The translations under genes were made by a program, and so were the position numbers. Shown here piece after piece: positions 1 to 7,648 of a stretch of DNA of 64,000 bases. The DNA comes from an uncultured Collinsella sp. (GTDB lineage Bacteria > Actinomycetota > Coriobacteriia > Coriobacteriales > Coriobacteriaceae). The notes under the pieces are model-generated. The model was not told the DNA's origin, did not search any database, and worked only from the letters and a program-made list of their open reading frames with translations. The stretch is from NCBI GenBank assembly GCA_902464485.1, contig CABQJJ010000003.1:1-64000 (forward strand), in the 5' to 3' direction. Position 1 is the first letter of the stretch; the number at the start of each line of letters is the position of its first letter.

Positions 1-1
1 C

Positions 2-547
2 AACCCGGACCCCTCGCCCGACACGCCAGACGAGGTCCACTACGCCGACGGCGACTTTACAGGCTACGCCCTCTGCAAAAACGAGGAGGACGACGAAGCC
101 TTCAGCCCCTACTACGTCAAGCTCACCGTCACCGTTAAGGACGGCAAGGTTACCGGTATCCACGATATCGAGGGCGTAGGCGGCAAGCCCGACGAGAGCC
201 TCTCCGACGCACTCGATCCCTTTAACGAGGATAACGAGCCCTACCTCGATAATGCCATCGACGGCCGCACCTTCCGCGGTACCGTCTACACCGGCATCCC
301 CGAACAGCTACTCGCGGGCGCCGAGGCCGACAAGATCGACGTGGTGGCGCGCGCCACCTACTCCAGCCGCGCCATCGCCAACGCCTACGCCGACGCCCTC
401 GCGCGCTCGGCCGCGGCCTATAAGGACGCAAACGACAGCAAGGGCGACAAGGCGGACGCTTCTGACAAGACAAACGCCCCCGATGAGACTGCGGCCAACA
501 CGACCGCCGCAAGCGGAGTCGACGAGGAGGCTGACGCCCATGCGTAA
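2..547 (+). CDS. FMN-binding domain protein, 5' end outside window
   Basis: Only the last 181 residues are visible; the open frame runs in from the left edge. The visible part has an FMN_bind-type fold pattern (YADGDFTGYA, then KLTVTVKDGKVTGIH). A degenerate flavinylation motif follows at D113-V-V-A-R-A-T119, where ApbE targets normally read Dxx(S/T)GAT. The last 45 residues are a low-complexity K/D/A/T tail without a membrane segment. The stop overlaps the start of the next gene, so the two are translationally coupled. By family knowledge such proteins carry covalent FMN outside the membrane and pass electrons. Whether this one is flavinylated is uncertain because the Ser-Gly of the motif is replaced by Ala-Arg. 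Confidence 0.82.
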   Translation, partial: NPDPSPDTPDEVHYADGDFTGYALCKNEEDDEAFSPYYVKLTVTVKDGKVTGIHDIEGVGGKPDESLSDALDPFNEDNEPYLDNAIDGRTFRGTVYTGIPEQLLAGAEADKIDVVARATYSSRAIANAYADALARSAAAYKDANDSKGDKADASDKTNAPDETAANTTAASGVDEEADAHA

Positions 548-1013
548 CCCGTTTGCCCTCCTTGGGCGCCACCTCTGGCGCAACCGCAATTTCTATCTCA
601 AAGCCGTCAACGCCGCGGCCGTCGTCGCCATCGTGGCGGGCTACAGCAGCTGGGCCGCCCAGGCGGCAGAGGCCGACGCCCGCACCCAGGCGGAGGCTGT
701 CCAGGCCGAGCGCTCGCAGACGCACGGGGCCTATGCCACCGACGGCACCTTCGAGGGCAGCGCCCAGGGCTACGGCGGCACTGTCACCTGCCGCGTGACC
801 ATCGAGAACGGATACATCGAGAGCGTCGAGGTCACGGACCACGCCGGCGAGACCCCCGCCTACTTTGCGCAGGCCGAGGGCCTCACGCAGACCGTCTGCG
901 ACGCCCAGGGCACCAACGTCGACACCGTCTCGGGTGCCACGTTCTCGAGTGCCGGCATCCTAAACGCCGTCAACGCGGCGCTTGAGCAGAGCAACGCCGG
1001 AGGTACGCAGTAA
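540..1013 (+). CDS. Membrane-anchored FMN-binding protein
   Basis: A 157-residue protein with a basic N-terminus and one membrane anchor (about residues 20-37), followed by an extracytosolic FMN_bind domain. The canonical ApbE target is present as D-T-V-S-G-A-T, with Thr134 the predicted FMN attachment site. The start ATG lies inside the end of the upstream FMN-binding gene, and the stop overlaps the start of the Fe-S membrane protein by one base. The three genes therefore form one tightly coupled unit. By homology it is an RnfG/NqrC-like electron carrier on the outer face of the membrane. The ApbE transferase that would flavinylate it is two genes downstream. Confidence 0.88.
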   Translation: MRNPFALLGRHLWRNRNFYLKAVNAAAVVAIVAGYSSWAAQAAEADARTQAEAVQAERSQTHGAYATDGTFEGSAQGYGGTVTCRVTIENGYIESVEVTDHAGETPAYFAQAEGLTQTVCDAQGTNVDTVSGATFSSAGILNAVNAALEQSNAGGTQ

Positions 1014-2050
1014 TGGCCAGGACTGCATCCACCAAGACCCGCGGCGCAAAGCGCCCCGCGGGAACCCTTGAGAGCCTGCGCGACGGCGCAAACGTCATCG
1101 CGCATCCCAAAAACAAGATGCAGGAGCGCCTGCGCCGACAGTACCTCCATCGCGGCGTGCGCTGGTGCGTACAGCTCGGCTTTCTCATCTGCTTCCCGGC
1201 CGCCTGGAACGCCGCCTTCAACGGCGTCAAGTACATCTTCACACAGCTCGGGAGCCACGCACCCATCGAACTCACCGGCTTTTTATCCCTGCTTTTGGCC
1301 CTCTTGGCCTTCACCTGCGTGTTCGGCCGTTTCTTCTGCGGCTTTGCCTGCGCCTTCGGTACGCTCGGCGATATCGTCTACGCGCTTGCAACCCCGCTGC
1401 GCCGGGCGCTCCGCCTTGAGGGCAAGGGCGCGCATCGGCTCCCTGCGGGCGTGCAGCACGCGCTCCAGCTCGTCAAGTACGCCGTCCTCGCGGGCATCTG
1501 CGCCCTCTGCATGATGGGCATCTGGCCCCAGGTCTCGGGCGCGAGCCCCTGGGTCGCCTTCGCCGGCATCACCGCGCGCTCGCTCGAGGGCATCGCGCCC
1601 ACGGCCTTTGCCGCACTTGGCGCGGTCATGGTTGGGATGGCCCTTGTCGAGCGTTTCTTCTGCCAGTTCCTCTGCCCCTTCGGCGCCATATTCTCGCTGC
1701 TGCCGGTGTTGCCGATCTCGCTTTTCAACCGCCGCCGCGAAAGCTGTGCGCGCGGTTGCAACCGCTGCCAGGACAGCTGCCCGGTACGCATCCACCCCGA
1801 GCGCGCCGACCTGCGATCGGGCGAGTGCATCGCCTGCGGGCGCTGCGCCGATGGCTGCCCCATGGCCAACGTGACGCTCGCCCGGCTCGACGGCTTTAAG
1901 CGCGATCAGGCAACCGACGATGCCAGCGAGCTCGCGCAGGGCAACACCCGCAAGCGCCCGCCCGCAGGGCCCGCCATTCGCGGGACCGAGGTTGCGCTCA
2001 CGCTCGTCAAGGCTGCCATCCTCGCCGCGCTCTGCCACCTGCTCATGTAG
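1013..2050 (+). CDS. NapH/NosR-type polytopic membrane protein with two [4Fe-4S] clusters
   Basis: A 345-residue protein with five or six hydrophobic segments (about 49-78, 88-125, 150-172, 196-236 and 325-343). Two ferredoxin-like cysteine sets face one side: C245/C249/C252/C256 and C272/C275/C278/C282 (CxxCxxCxxxCP). Two further membrane motifs, RFFCGFACAFG and RFFCQFLCPFG, are characteristic of the NapH/NosR/RdxA group. By family knowledge it carries electrons between a cytosolic or quinol donor and a periplasmic or extracellular acceptor. Here the acceptor is presumably the two FMN proteins encoded immediately upstream. Its start overlaps the previous stop. Confidence 0.88.
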   Translation: MARTASTKTRGAKRPAGTLESLRDGANVIAHPKNKMQERLRRQYLHRGVRWCVQLGFLICFPAAWNAAFNGVKYIFTQLGSHAPIELTGFLSLLLALLAFTCVFGRFFCGFACAFGTLGDIVYALATPLRRALRLEGKGAHRLPAGVQHALQLVKYAVLAGICALCMMGIWPQVSGASPWVAFAGITARSLEGIAPTAFAALGAVMVGMALVERFFCQFLCPFGAIFSLLPVLPISLFNRRRESCARGCNRCQDSCPVRIHPERADLRSGECIACGRCADGCPMANVTLARLDGFKRDQATDDASELAQGNTRKRPPAGPAIRGTEVALTLVKAAILAALCHLLM

Positions 2051-2139
2051 GGCACGCGCACCCGCAGCCCAGCACCCCATCAACACCGAGTCGTGCAGGC
2101 GCAGGCTCATCCGTAACGCCACCGACCAGAAAGCTCACC

Positions 2140-3213
2140 ATGATCCAGACCCCCCACACCATCGACCGCCGCACGTTTATCGCCCTCGCAGGCGGGGCCC
2201 TCGCCTCTTGCGCCGGTGCACTTACCGGCTGCTCGGGCATGCAGGGCGGCTCGGGCCCTGTAGCCGCGTCCAAAGCGGGCTCCGCGGGCTCCGACAGCTC
2301 GCCCAAGGTACAGAGCACGACGCTCTTTGTCTTCGACACTGTCGTGAATATCAGCGCCCAGTGCAGCAAAAAGGTCATGGACGAGATCGCCGACCGCTGC
2401 ACCTACTTTGAGAACAAGTTCTCGCGCACCGTGGAGGGCTCGGATATCTGGAACATCAACAATGCAGGCGGCAAGCCCGTGGAAGTCGCGCACGAGACCG
2501 CCGAGGTCATCGAGGCAGCCATCCGCTACGCCAAGGAATCCGACGGGCTCTTTGACATCACCATCGGCGCCGTCTCGAGCCTCTGGGATTTTGACAACGA
2601 GGTCAAGCCCGCAGATGAGGACATCCAGGCGGCACTCCCCCATGTGGACTATCGCACCATCTCGGTCGACGGCACCACCGTCACCCTCTCCGACCCCGAG
2701 GCCAAGCTCGACCTGGGTGGTATTGCCAAGGGCTACATCACCGACGACCTCGTGGCGCTCTTTAAGAAGCATGGCGTCAGAAATGCCTCCATCAGCCTGG
2801 GTGGCAACGTCTACGTGATGGGCAAGAGCTTTGACGGCGACGCCTGGAACGTGGGCGTGCAAGACCCCAACGGCGCGCAGGACGACGTGCTCGCCACCGT
2901 CAAGACGCGCAACCGCTCCCTTGTGACGAGCGGCCTCTATGAGCGCGGCTTTGAGCAGGACGGCACGTTCTACTACCACATCCTCGACCCCAAAACGGGC
3001 TACCCCGCCGCCACTGACCTCAAGAGCGCCTCGATCATGACCAAGAAATCCGTGCTTGGGGACGCCTACTCTACCATCCTGTTTTTGCTCGGCCACGACC
3101 GCGCCATGGAGCTTATCGAAAGCGATGAGCGCTTTGAAGGCGGCGTTTTAGTCGATATGGACGATCGCGCCACCAAGAGCGACGGCTCGACGTTCAAAAT
3201 CTTGCAGGACTAG
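2140..3213 (+). CDS. apbE: FAD:protein FMN transferase (ApbE), Tat-type lipoprotein
   Basis: A 357-residue ApbE family protein. It transfers FMN from FAD to a Thr of exported flavoproteins. The N-terminus has a twin-arginine-like DRRTFIA and then a lipobox LTGC (Cys31), so it should be a lipid-anchored extracytosolic enzyme. ApbE signatures are visible: FDTVVNISAQ, DLGGIAKGY near residue 190, a SLGGN turn, and DPKTGYPA near residue 284. It sits between the flavoprotein/Fe-S genes and the EetA/EetB-like genes; the next ORF begins within 8 bases of its stop. The upstream FMN_bind proteins are the obvious substrates. Its position matches FmnB in flavin-based extracellular electron transfer loci. 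Confidence 0.95.
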   Translation: MIQTPHTIDRRTFIALAGGALASCAGALTGCSGMQGGSGPVAASKAGSAGSDSSPKVQSTTLFVFDTVVNISAQCSKKVMDEIADRCTYFENKFSRTVEGSDIWNINNAGGKPVEVAHETAEVIEAAIRYAKESDGLFDITIGAVSSLWDFDNEVKPADEDIQAALPHVDYRTISVDGTTVTLSDPEAKLDLGGIAKGYITDDLVALFKKHGVRNASISLGGNVYVMGKSFDGDAWNVGVQDPNGAQDDVLATVKTRNRSLVTSGLYERGFEQDGTFYYHILDPKTGYPAATDLKSASIMTKKSVLGDAYSTILFLLGHDRAMELIESDERFEGGVLVDMDDRATKSDGSTFKILQD

Positions 3214-3221
3214 GAGCCATG

Positions 3222-3635
3222 ATGGTCAAGCGCAAAGGTGCGCGCGATGGGCGCGACAACAAAAGACTCAACCTCATCCTGGTTTTGGCGATAGCGGCCA
3301 TCGCATGCGTCGGCTTGGTCGCCACGCGTCTGATGGGAGCAAACACGAACGCCGACACGGCCACAGTCGTTATCCGCGATGGAGAGCAAAACGTCTACGA
3401 GCTTCCTCTGAGCCAGAACACGACCAAGAGCGTTACGACCGACTTGGGAACCAACCTCATCGAAATCAAAGACGGACGCGTGCACGTCGAGGAAGCAGAC
3501 TGTCCCAACCAGGACTGCGTGCACCAGGGCTGGATTGACGCTGCCGGGCAGCAAATTGTCTGCCTTCCGCACAAACTCACCGTCGATATCGTCGACGCGA
3601 GCGCCGAGACCACCTACGACGTAGTGGGGCGCTAA
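3222..3635 (+). CDS. NusG domain II protein (EetA-like)
   Basis: A 137-residue protein with one N-terminal membrane segment (about residues 15-35) and an exported NusG domain II. The domain is recognisable from CPNQDCVHQGWID and IVCLPHKL. The start is placed at the second of two adjacent ATGs because TAGGAG lies a workable distance from it and too close to the first. By family knowledge, small membrane-anchored NusG-II proteins of this kind are EetA in extracellular electron transfer loci; their biochemical role is not settled. The gene lies 8 bases after apbE and 3 bases before the EetB-like fusion gene. Confidence 0.85.
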   Translation: MVKRKGARDGRDNKRLNLILVLAIAAIACVGLVATRLMGANTNADTATVVIRDGEQNVYELPLSQNTTKSVTTDLGTNLIEIKDGRVHVEEADCPNQDCVHQGWIDAAGQQIVCLPHKLTVDIVDASAETTYDVVGR

Positions 3636-3638
3636 TCC

Positions 3639-4796
3639 GTGGAGATGGTCGATATCGAGCACGCTCGCCGCCTGGCGCGCGTTTCGCTGTTGTGCGCCTG
3701 CGCATTGGTACTGTCCTATCTGGAGACCATGATTCCGCTGCCCGTCGCGGTGCCCGGCATTAAACTGGGCCTTGCCAACGTGGCCGTAGTCGTCGCGCTC
3801 TATACGCTCGATGTTAAAAGCGCCGCCGCCGTTGCGCTCGTCAAGGTCTTTGCATCGGGCTTTTTGTTTGGCTCGCCCATGATGCTCGCCTATAGCCTGG
3901 GCGGCACGGCCCTCGCCTTTATCGGCATGGTCGCCCTTGCTGCCGTGCCGGGTGTTGGCTTGGTGCCCGTGAGCATGCTTGCCGCCGTGCTGCACAATGT
4001 AGGCCAGCTGGGCGTTGCCGCCATGGCGCTGCAGACCCCGGCAGTCTTTATCAATCTGGGCGTTCTGGGCGTCGCCGCCTGCGTCACCGGCGGCATTACG
4101 GGCGCGGTGGCAGAAGGTGCGCTCGCCGGTATTGAGCAAGCCGATGACACACGTCCCTCCGTCGATTGCGTTGCACTTGCCGCCAATATCGTGGCAGGAG
4201 AGCGCATCGCCTTTGTCGGCACCAACGGCAGTGGCAAAAGCACCTGTGCACTCGAGCTTGCGGGGCTGCTCAAAGACATGAACGGGCACGCTATGTGCGT
4301 GCAGGGCACCGTAGGCCTTGCTTTTCAGGATCCCGATAACCAGATCGTCGCTCCAGTCGTGCGAGATGACATCGCCTTTGGACTCGAAAACCGCGGTGTC
4401 CCCCGCGACGAAATGCGTTCAGAAGTCTTGCAGGCACTCAACGAGCTTGGCATTGTCGAGCTTGAGCAACGCGATGTCGCCACGCTCTCGGGCGGCCAAA
4501 AACAACGCGTGGCGGCGTCGGGATTGGTTGCGCTCACCCCTTCGCTCATGATTTTTGACGAGACGACCGCCATGCTCGACGAGACCGCCCGCGAGGCCGT
4601 CAATGATCTCATCGATCATCTTTGCCAGCGCGATGTTGCCGTGATCCAGATCACGCAGTTGCTCGACGAGGTCGCGCGCGCCGACCGAGTCGCCGTCTTC
4701 GAGGCGGGCGCTATCGCATACCTGGGTGCCGTGCAAGATCTTGCCGACCAGCGCGATCTGCTCATTCGATGCGGCCTGGAGGAACTGTGTCGTTAA
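3639..4796 (+). CDS. EetB-like Gx membrane protein fused to ECF-type ABC ATPase
   Basis: Starts at GTG, three bases after the previous stop. Residues 1 to about 165 are a hydrophobic Gx transporter / heptaprenyl-diphosphate-synthase-component-I domain with five or six membrane segments, including LPVAVPGIKLGLANV. Residues about 175-385 are a complete ABC ATPase of the EcfA/CbiO kind: Walker A GTNGSGKST near 194, Q-loop FQDPDNQ, signature LSGGQKQR near 283, Walker B LMIFDE near 303. Gx proteins are normally separate polypeptides. The fusion suggests that the Gx domain acts as the substrate-binding (S) subunit of an ECF importer or exporter, partnering the next gene. The substrate is unknown; a flavin fits the locus. 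Confidence 0.85.
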   Translation: MEMVDIEHARRLARVSLLCACALVLSYLETMIPLPVAVPGIKLGLANVAVVVALYTLDVKSAAAVALVKVFASGFLFGSPMMLAYSLGGTALAFIGMVALAAVPGVGLVPVSMLAAVLHNVGQLGVAAMALQTPAVFINLGVLGVAACVTGGITGAVAEGALAGIEQADDTRPSVDCVALAANIVAGERIAFVGTNGSGKSTCALELAGLLKDMNGHAMCVQGTVGLAFQDPDNQIVAPVVRDDIAFGLENRGVPRDEMRSEVLQALNELGIVELEQRDVATLSGGQKQRVAASGLVALTPSLMIFDETTAMLDETAREAVNDLIDHLCQRDVAVIQITQLLDEVARADRVAVFEAGAIAYLGAVQDLADQRDLLIRCGLEELCR

Positions 4797-6325
4797 CCTG
4801 CTCAAACATAACCGTCCGCCATCCCGAAGCAGACACCTGTACCCTATCTCATGTTTCGCTGGAAATTAGGCCCGGCAGCGTGATCGGTATCGCAGGCGCC
4901 TCCGGCTCCGGCAAGTCAACGCTGCTGCGTGTCCTTGCCGGAGCGCTTGCCGTGCAGGCGGGGTCTGTCGTGGCAGACGGCACCGCGCTTGGCACACACC
5001 CCACGGCGGATGAACTTCGTACGTACCGCAAAACCGTGGCACTCGTGCAGCAACGCCCCGAGCAGCAGTTTTTTGCCGCCACGGTCTTTGACGAGGTGGC
5101 GTTTGGCCCTCGCAATCTTGAACTGAACGAAGCCGAGGTCGAGCGGCGCGTCGGCACATCGCTCGCCAGCGTCGGGTTTGATCTCGCCGCTATCGGCGAC
5201 ACAAGCCCCTTTGCCCATTCTGGCGGAGAGCAGCGCCGTATCGCCGTTGCCGATATGCTCGCGCTCGAGACACCGTATTTGCTGCTCGACGAGCCAACCG
5301 CAGGACTCGACCCCCATGCCCACCAGATGCTGCTTGAGTGTTTGACCCAACTCGCACGCCACGGCCGCGGCATTGTTATCGCCACGCACGATCCGCGTGT
5401 GCTGAGCATCTGCGACAAGGCCTTTCGACTGCAGGACGGCTTGCTGCTGCCGCAACGTTCAGGGGGCGTCCAGACGGCAGCCGTTGGCGCGGCGGCCACG
5501 CATCCCGCGGAAACCGGACATACCCCGTTGGCGTCCAAGGCGGTCTCGTTTGGCATCTTTCGTCCGGGGTCAAGCCTCGTTCACCTGCTGCACCCCGCCA
5601 CCAAGCTTGTATTCTGTTTGCTCTTTATGATTGCCGGCTTTATCGCCCAGCAGCCCGGCGCCCTTACCGCCGTCGCGCTCACCGCATTCGCCTCGCTCGC
5701 CGCAAGCGGCAGCTCGATGCGCCAGGCACTTCGTGCCCTCAGGCCATTTCGCTGGCTTATGGGGTTTGTCCTGGTCTTCAACGCACTCTTTACTGCATCG
5801 GGAGCTTTGCTGCTACAGGTGGGTCCTTTGCAGATCACCTCGGGGGGCCTGCTCTTTGGCGCGATCTGCGTGCTGCGCTTTGCCCTCATTATGCTGGGGA
5901 CATCGACACTCATGGCAACCACCTCCCCCACCGCACTCGCCGATGGCGCTGCGGCACTCCTGAGACCCCTCGCCCGCCTGGGCCTGCGCGCCGACGATGC
6001 CACCATCGCTATCCAGCTCACACTTCGTTTTGTCCCCGTGCTTATTGAGGAATTCAATCGTATCAAGGCCGCTCAGGAAGCGCGCTTGGCGCGCTTTGAC
6101 AGTCCCTCGCCTCTACAGCGTGCACGTGCTTTTATCCCCGTCATCACGCCTTTGTTTAGCAGCGCGCTGCGGCGCTCTGATACGCTCGCACTCGCCATGG
6201 TCAACCGCGAATACGGAGCGCACCCGGCTGTCAGCAGAACCTGCCTGCGCAGCTATCGCTTTGACCGGGCAGACCTTGCTGTTCTGGCGCTCGGATGCTG
6301 CATCGTTGCGATTGCGCTGCTCTAA
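4787..6325 (+). CDS. ECF transporter: ABC ATPase fused to EcfT-type membrane component
   Basis: A 512-residue fusion. Start GTG at 4787 is preferred: GGAGG lies four bases upstream, and the start overlaps the previous stop by 10 bases. An in-frame ATG at 4769 is the alternative. Residues about 1-225 form a second ABC ATPase (Walker A GASGSGKST, signature SGGEQRR, Walker B LLLDEP). Residues about 250-512 form a CbiQ/EcfT-like membrane domain with HPATKLVFCLL and the conserved late motif EARLARFDSP that couples to the ATPases. With the upstream Gx-ATPase fusion this gives a full ECF set (S-A plus A'-T) in two polypeptides. Confidence 0.88.
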   Translation: MSLTCSNITVRHPEADTCTLSHVSLEIRPGSVIGIAGASGSGKSTLLRVLAGALAVQAGSVVADGTALGTHPTADELRTYRKTVALVQQRPEQQFFAATVFDEVAFGPRNLELNEAEVERRVGTSLASVGFDLAAIGDTSPFAHSGGEQRRIAVADMLALETPYLLLDEPTAGLDPHAHQMLLECLTQLARHGRGIVIATHDPRVLSICDKAFRLQDGLLLPQRSGGVQTAAVGAAATHPAETGHTPLASKAVSFGIFRPGSSLVHLLHPATKLVFCLLFMIAGFIAQQPGALTAVALTAFASLAASGSSMRQALRALRPFRWLMGFVLVFNALFTASGALLLQVGPLQITSGGLLFGAICVLRFALIMLGTSTLMATTSPTALADGAAALLRPLARLGLRADDATIAIQLTLRFVPVLIEEFNRIKAAQEARLARFDSPSPLQRARAFIPVITPLFSSALRRSDTLALAMVNREYGAHPAVSRTCLRSYRFDRADLAVLALGCCIVAIALL

Positions 6326-6419
6326 GGCTCGGCATGCCATGCCACTCGCCGGAATGCGGCATGTGACCTGTTTGTCGTTTGCGATAATGCCTATATGAAT
6401 GCTATGAGAGGAGTCCCCC

Positions 6420-7508
6420 ATGAAACCTCGTCACCGCGCCTATTTGCTCGCTGCAGCAGCGGGAGTCGCCGTCGGCCTTGCCGCCGCCACCGGTATCGTT
6501 TACCGCAAACAAATCAAGTCCGCCGCGTCGCTCAAACGCTTGACCGGCTACGCGGATGGCTATGACCTGTACGCAATCGACATTGCCTACGACTACGATC
6601 TTGATCGCATCATCGCCGCTGGCGTGCGCGACGACCAGGCCTACATCGATGCCGTGGTGGCGCAGGTGCTACCCGGTGTGCCGGCACATGTCCAGGCGCC
6701 CCAGTTTGCCTGCAGCGCTTTTGTCGCCGTAGATGCCGAAGGCCGCGTGCGCACCGGTCGCAATTACGACTTTAAGGACGACACCTCGGCGCTGCTGGTG
6801 CGCAATCACCCGCGCGACGGCTATGCCTCCATCGGGTTTGCCGCCCTTAACAACCTGGGCGATAACACTCCGCTTGACTCCGTCGCCGGACGCGCCGCCG
6901 CACTCATGGGCCCGTTTGCCCAGCTCGATGGTGTTAACGAATGTGGCGTGTCCATTGCCGTACTCACCCTGGATTCCAAGCCCTGTGACCAGGACACGCA
7001 ACGCCCCGTCATCAATACCTCGCTCGCCATCCGCCTGGTGCTCGACCGCGCGGCTACCACACAGGAGGCCGTCGACCTGCTTTCTGCCTACGACATGCAC
7101 GCCATGGCAGGACGCGACTACCACTTCTTTATAAACGACGCCGCCGGTGACGCGCGCGTAGTAGAGTGGGATCCGCGCGATCCGGACCGCGCTTTCAAAG
7201 CGACTCCTGTAACCCAGGTTACGAACTTCTACGCCTGCTATGGCGACGAAGTGCTGCCCAACCAAAAGAATGGCGAGCTAGGCCATGGTAAAGAGCGCGC
7301 CGCCGCAATCGCCGATGTCCTCGACGCCCATACCGGCGCCCAAGACGAGGCAGTCGCTTGGAAGGCCCTACGCGCTGCAGCGCAAGAGCCCAATCCGAAA
7401 GACATCACCAGCAACACGCAGTGGTCGGTCGTCTTTGACAACACCGAGCCTGCTGCCGCCATCACGCTGCGCCGCCACTGGGGCGACATCGACGCCTTTG
7501 CGCTGTAA
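6420..7508 (+). CDS. Choloylglycine hydrolase-like Ntn hydrolase with N-terminal membrane anchor
   Basis: A 362-residue member of the linear-amide C-N hydrolase (bile salt hydrolase / penicillin V acylase-like) group, with GAGGAG before the ATG. The first 25 residues form a signal or anchor segment. The likely nucleophile is Cys98 in QFACSAF, followed by GRNYDF; in bile salt hydrolases the Cys instead follows the initiator Met. Later features are FAALNNLG, GVNECGVSIAV and NTQWSVVFDN. An internal nucleophile implies autocatalytic removal of about 97 residues and action outside the cytosol. The substrate could be a conjugated bile acid, an N-acyl lactone or another amide; the sequence alone cannot decide. 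The gene appears monocistronic. Confidence 0.82.
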   Translation: MKPRHRAYLLAAAAGVAVGLAAATGIVYRKQIKSAASLKRLTGYADGYDLYAIDIAYDYDLDRIIAAGVRDDQAYIDAVVAQVLPGVPAHVQAPQFACSAFVAVDAEGRVRTGRNYDFKDDTSALLVRNHPRDGYASIGFAALNNLGDNTPLDSVAGRAAALMGPFAQLDGVNECGVSIAVLTLDSKPCDQDTQRPVINTSLAIRLVLDRAATTQEAVDLLSAYDMHAMAGRDYHFFINDAAGDARVVEWDPRDPDRAFKATPVTQVTNFYACYGDEVLPNQKNGELGHGKERAAAIADVLDAHTGAQDEAVAWKALRAAAQEPNPKDITSNTQWSVVFDNTEPAAAITLRRHWGDIDAFAL

Positions 7509-7577
7509 GGAGCCAGGCCCGTCGACCTTACGCTCGCCTGGCGTTGTTTACATTTCTATACGCTTGAGCTAACACGT

Positions 7578-7610
7578 TTTACCCCCGTATCAACAGTGTG
7601 CGGGGGTAAA
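7578..7610 (+). terminator. Hairpin between the Ntn hydrolase and pfkA
   Basis: A 10-bp perfect stem (TTTACCCCCG / CGGGGGTAAA) encloses a 13-nt loop, 38 bp before the pfkA start. It may end the upstream transcript or act in the pfkA leader. There is no clear T-run. Confidence 0.45.
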
Positions 7611-7648
7611 CTTATGCGCATGTTATAACTTGCCCGGAAGGATTCATC

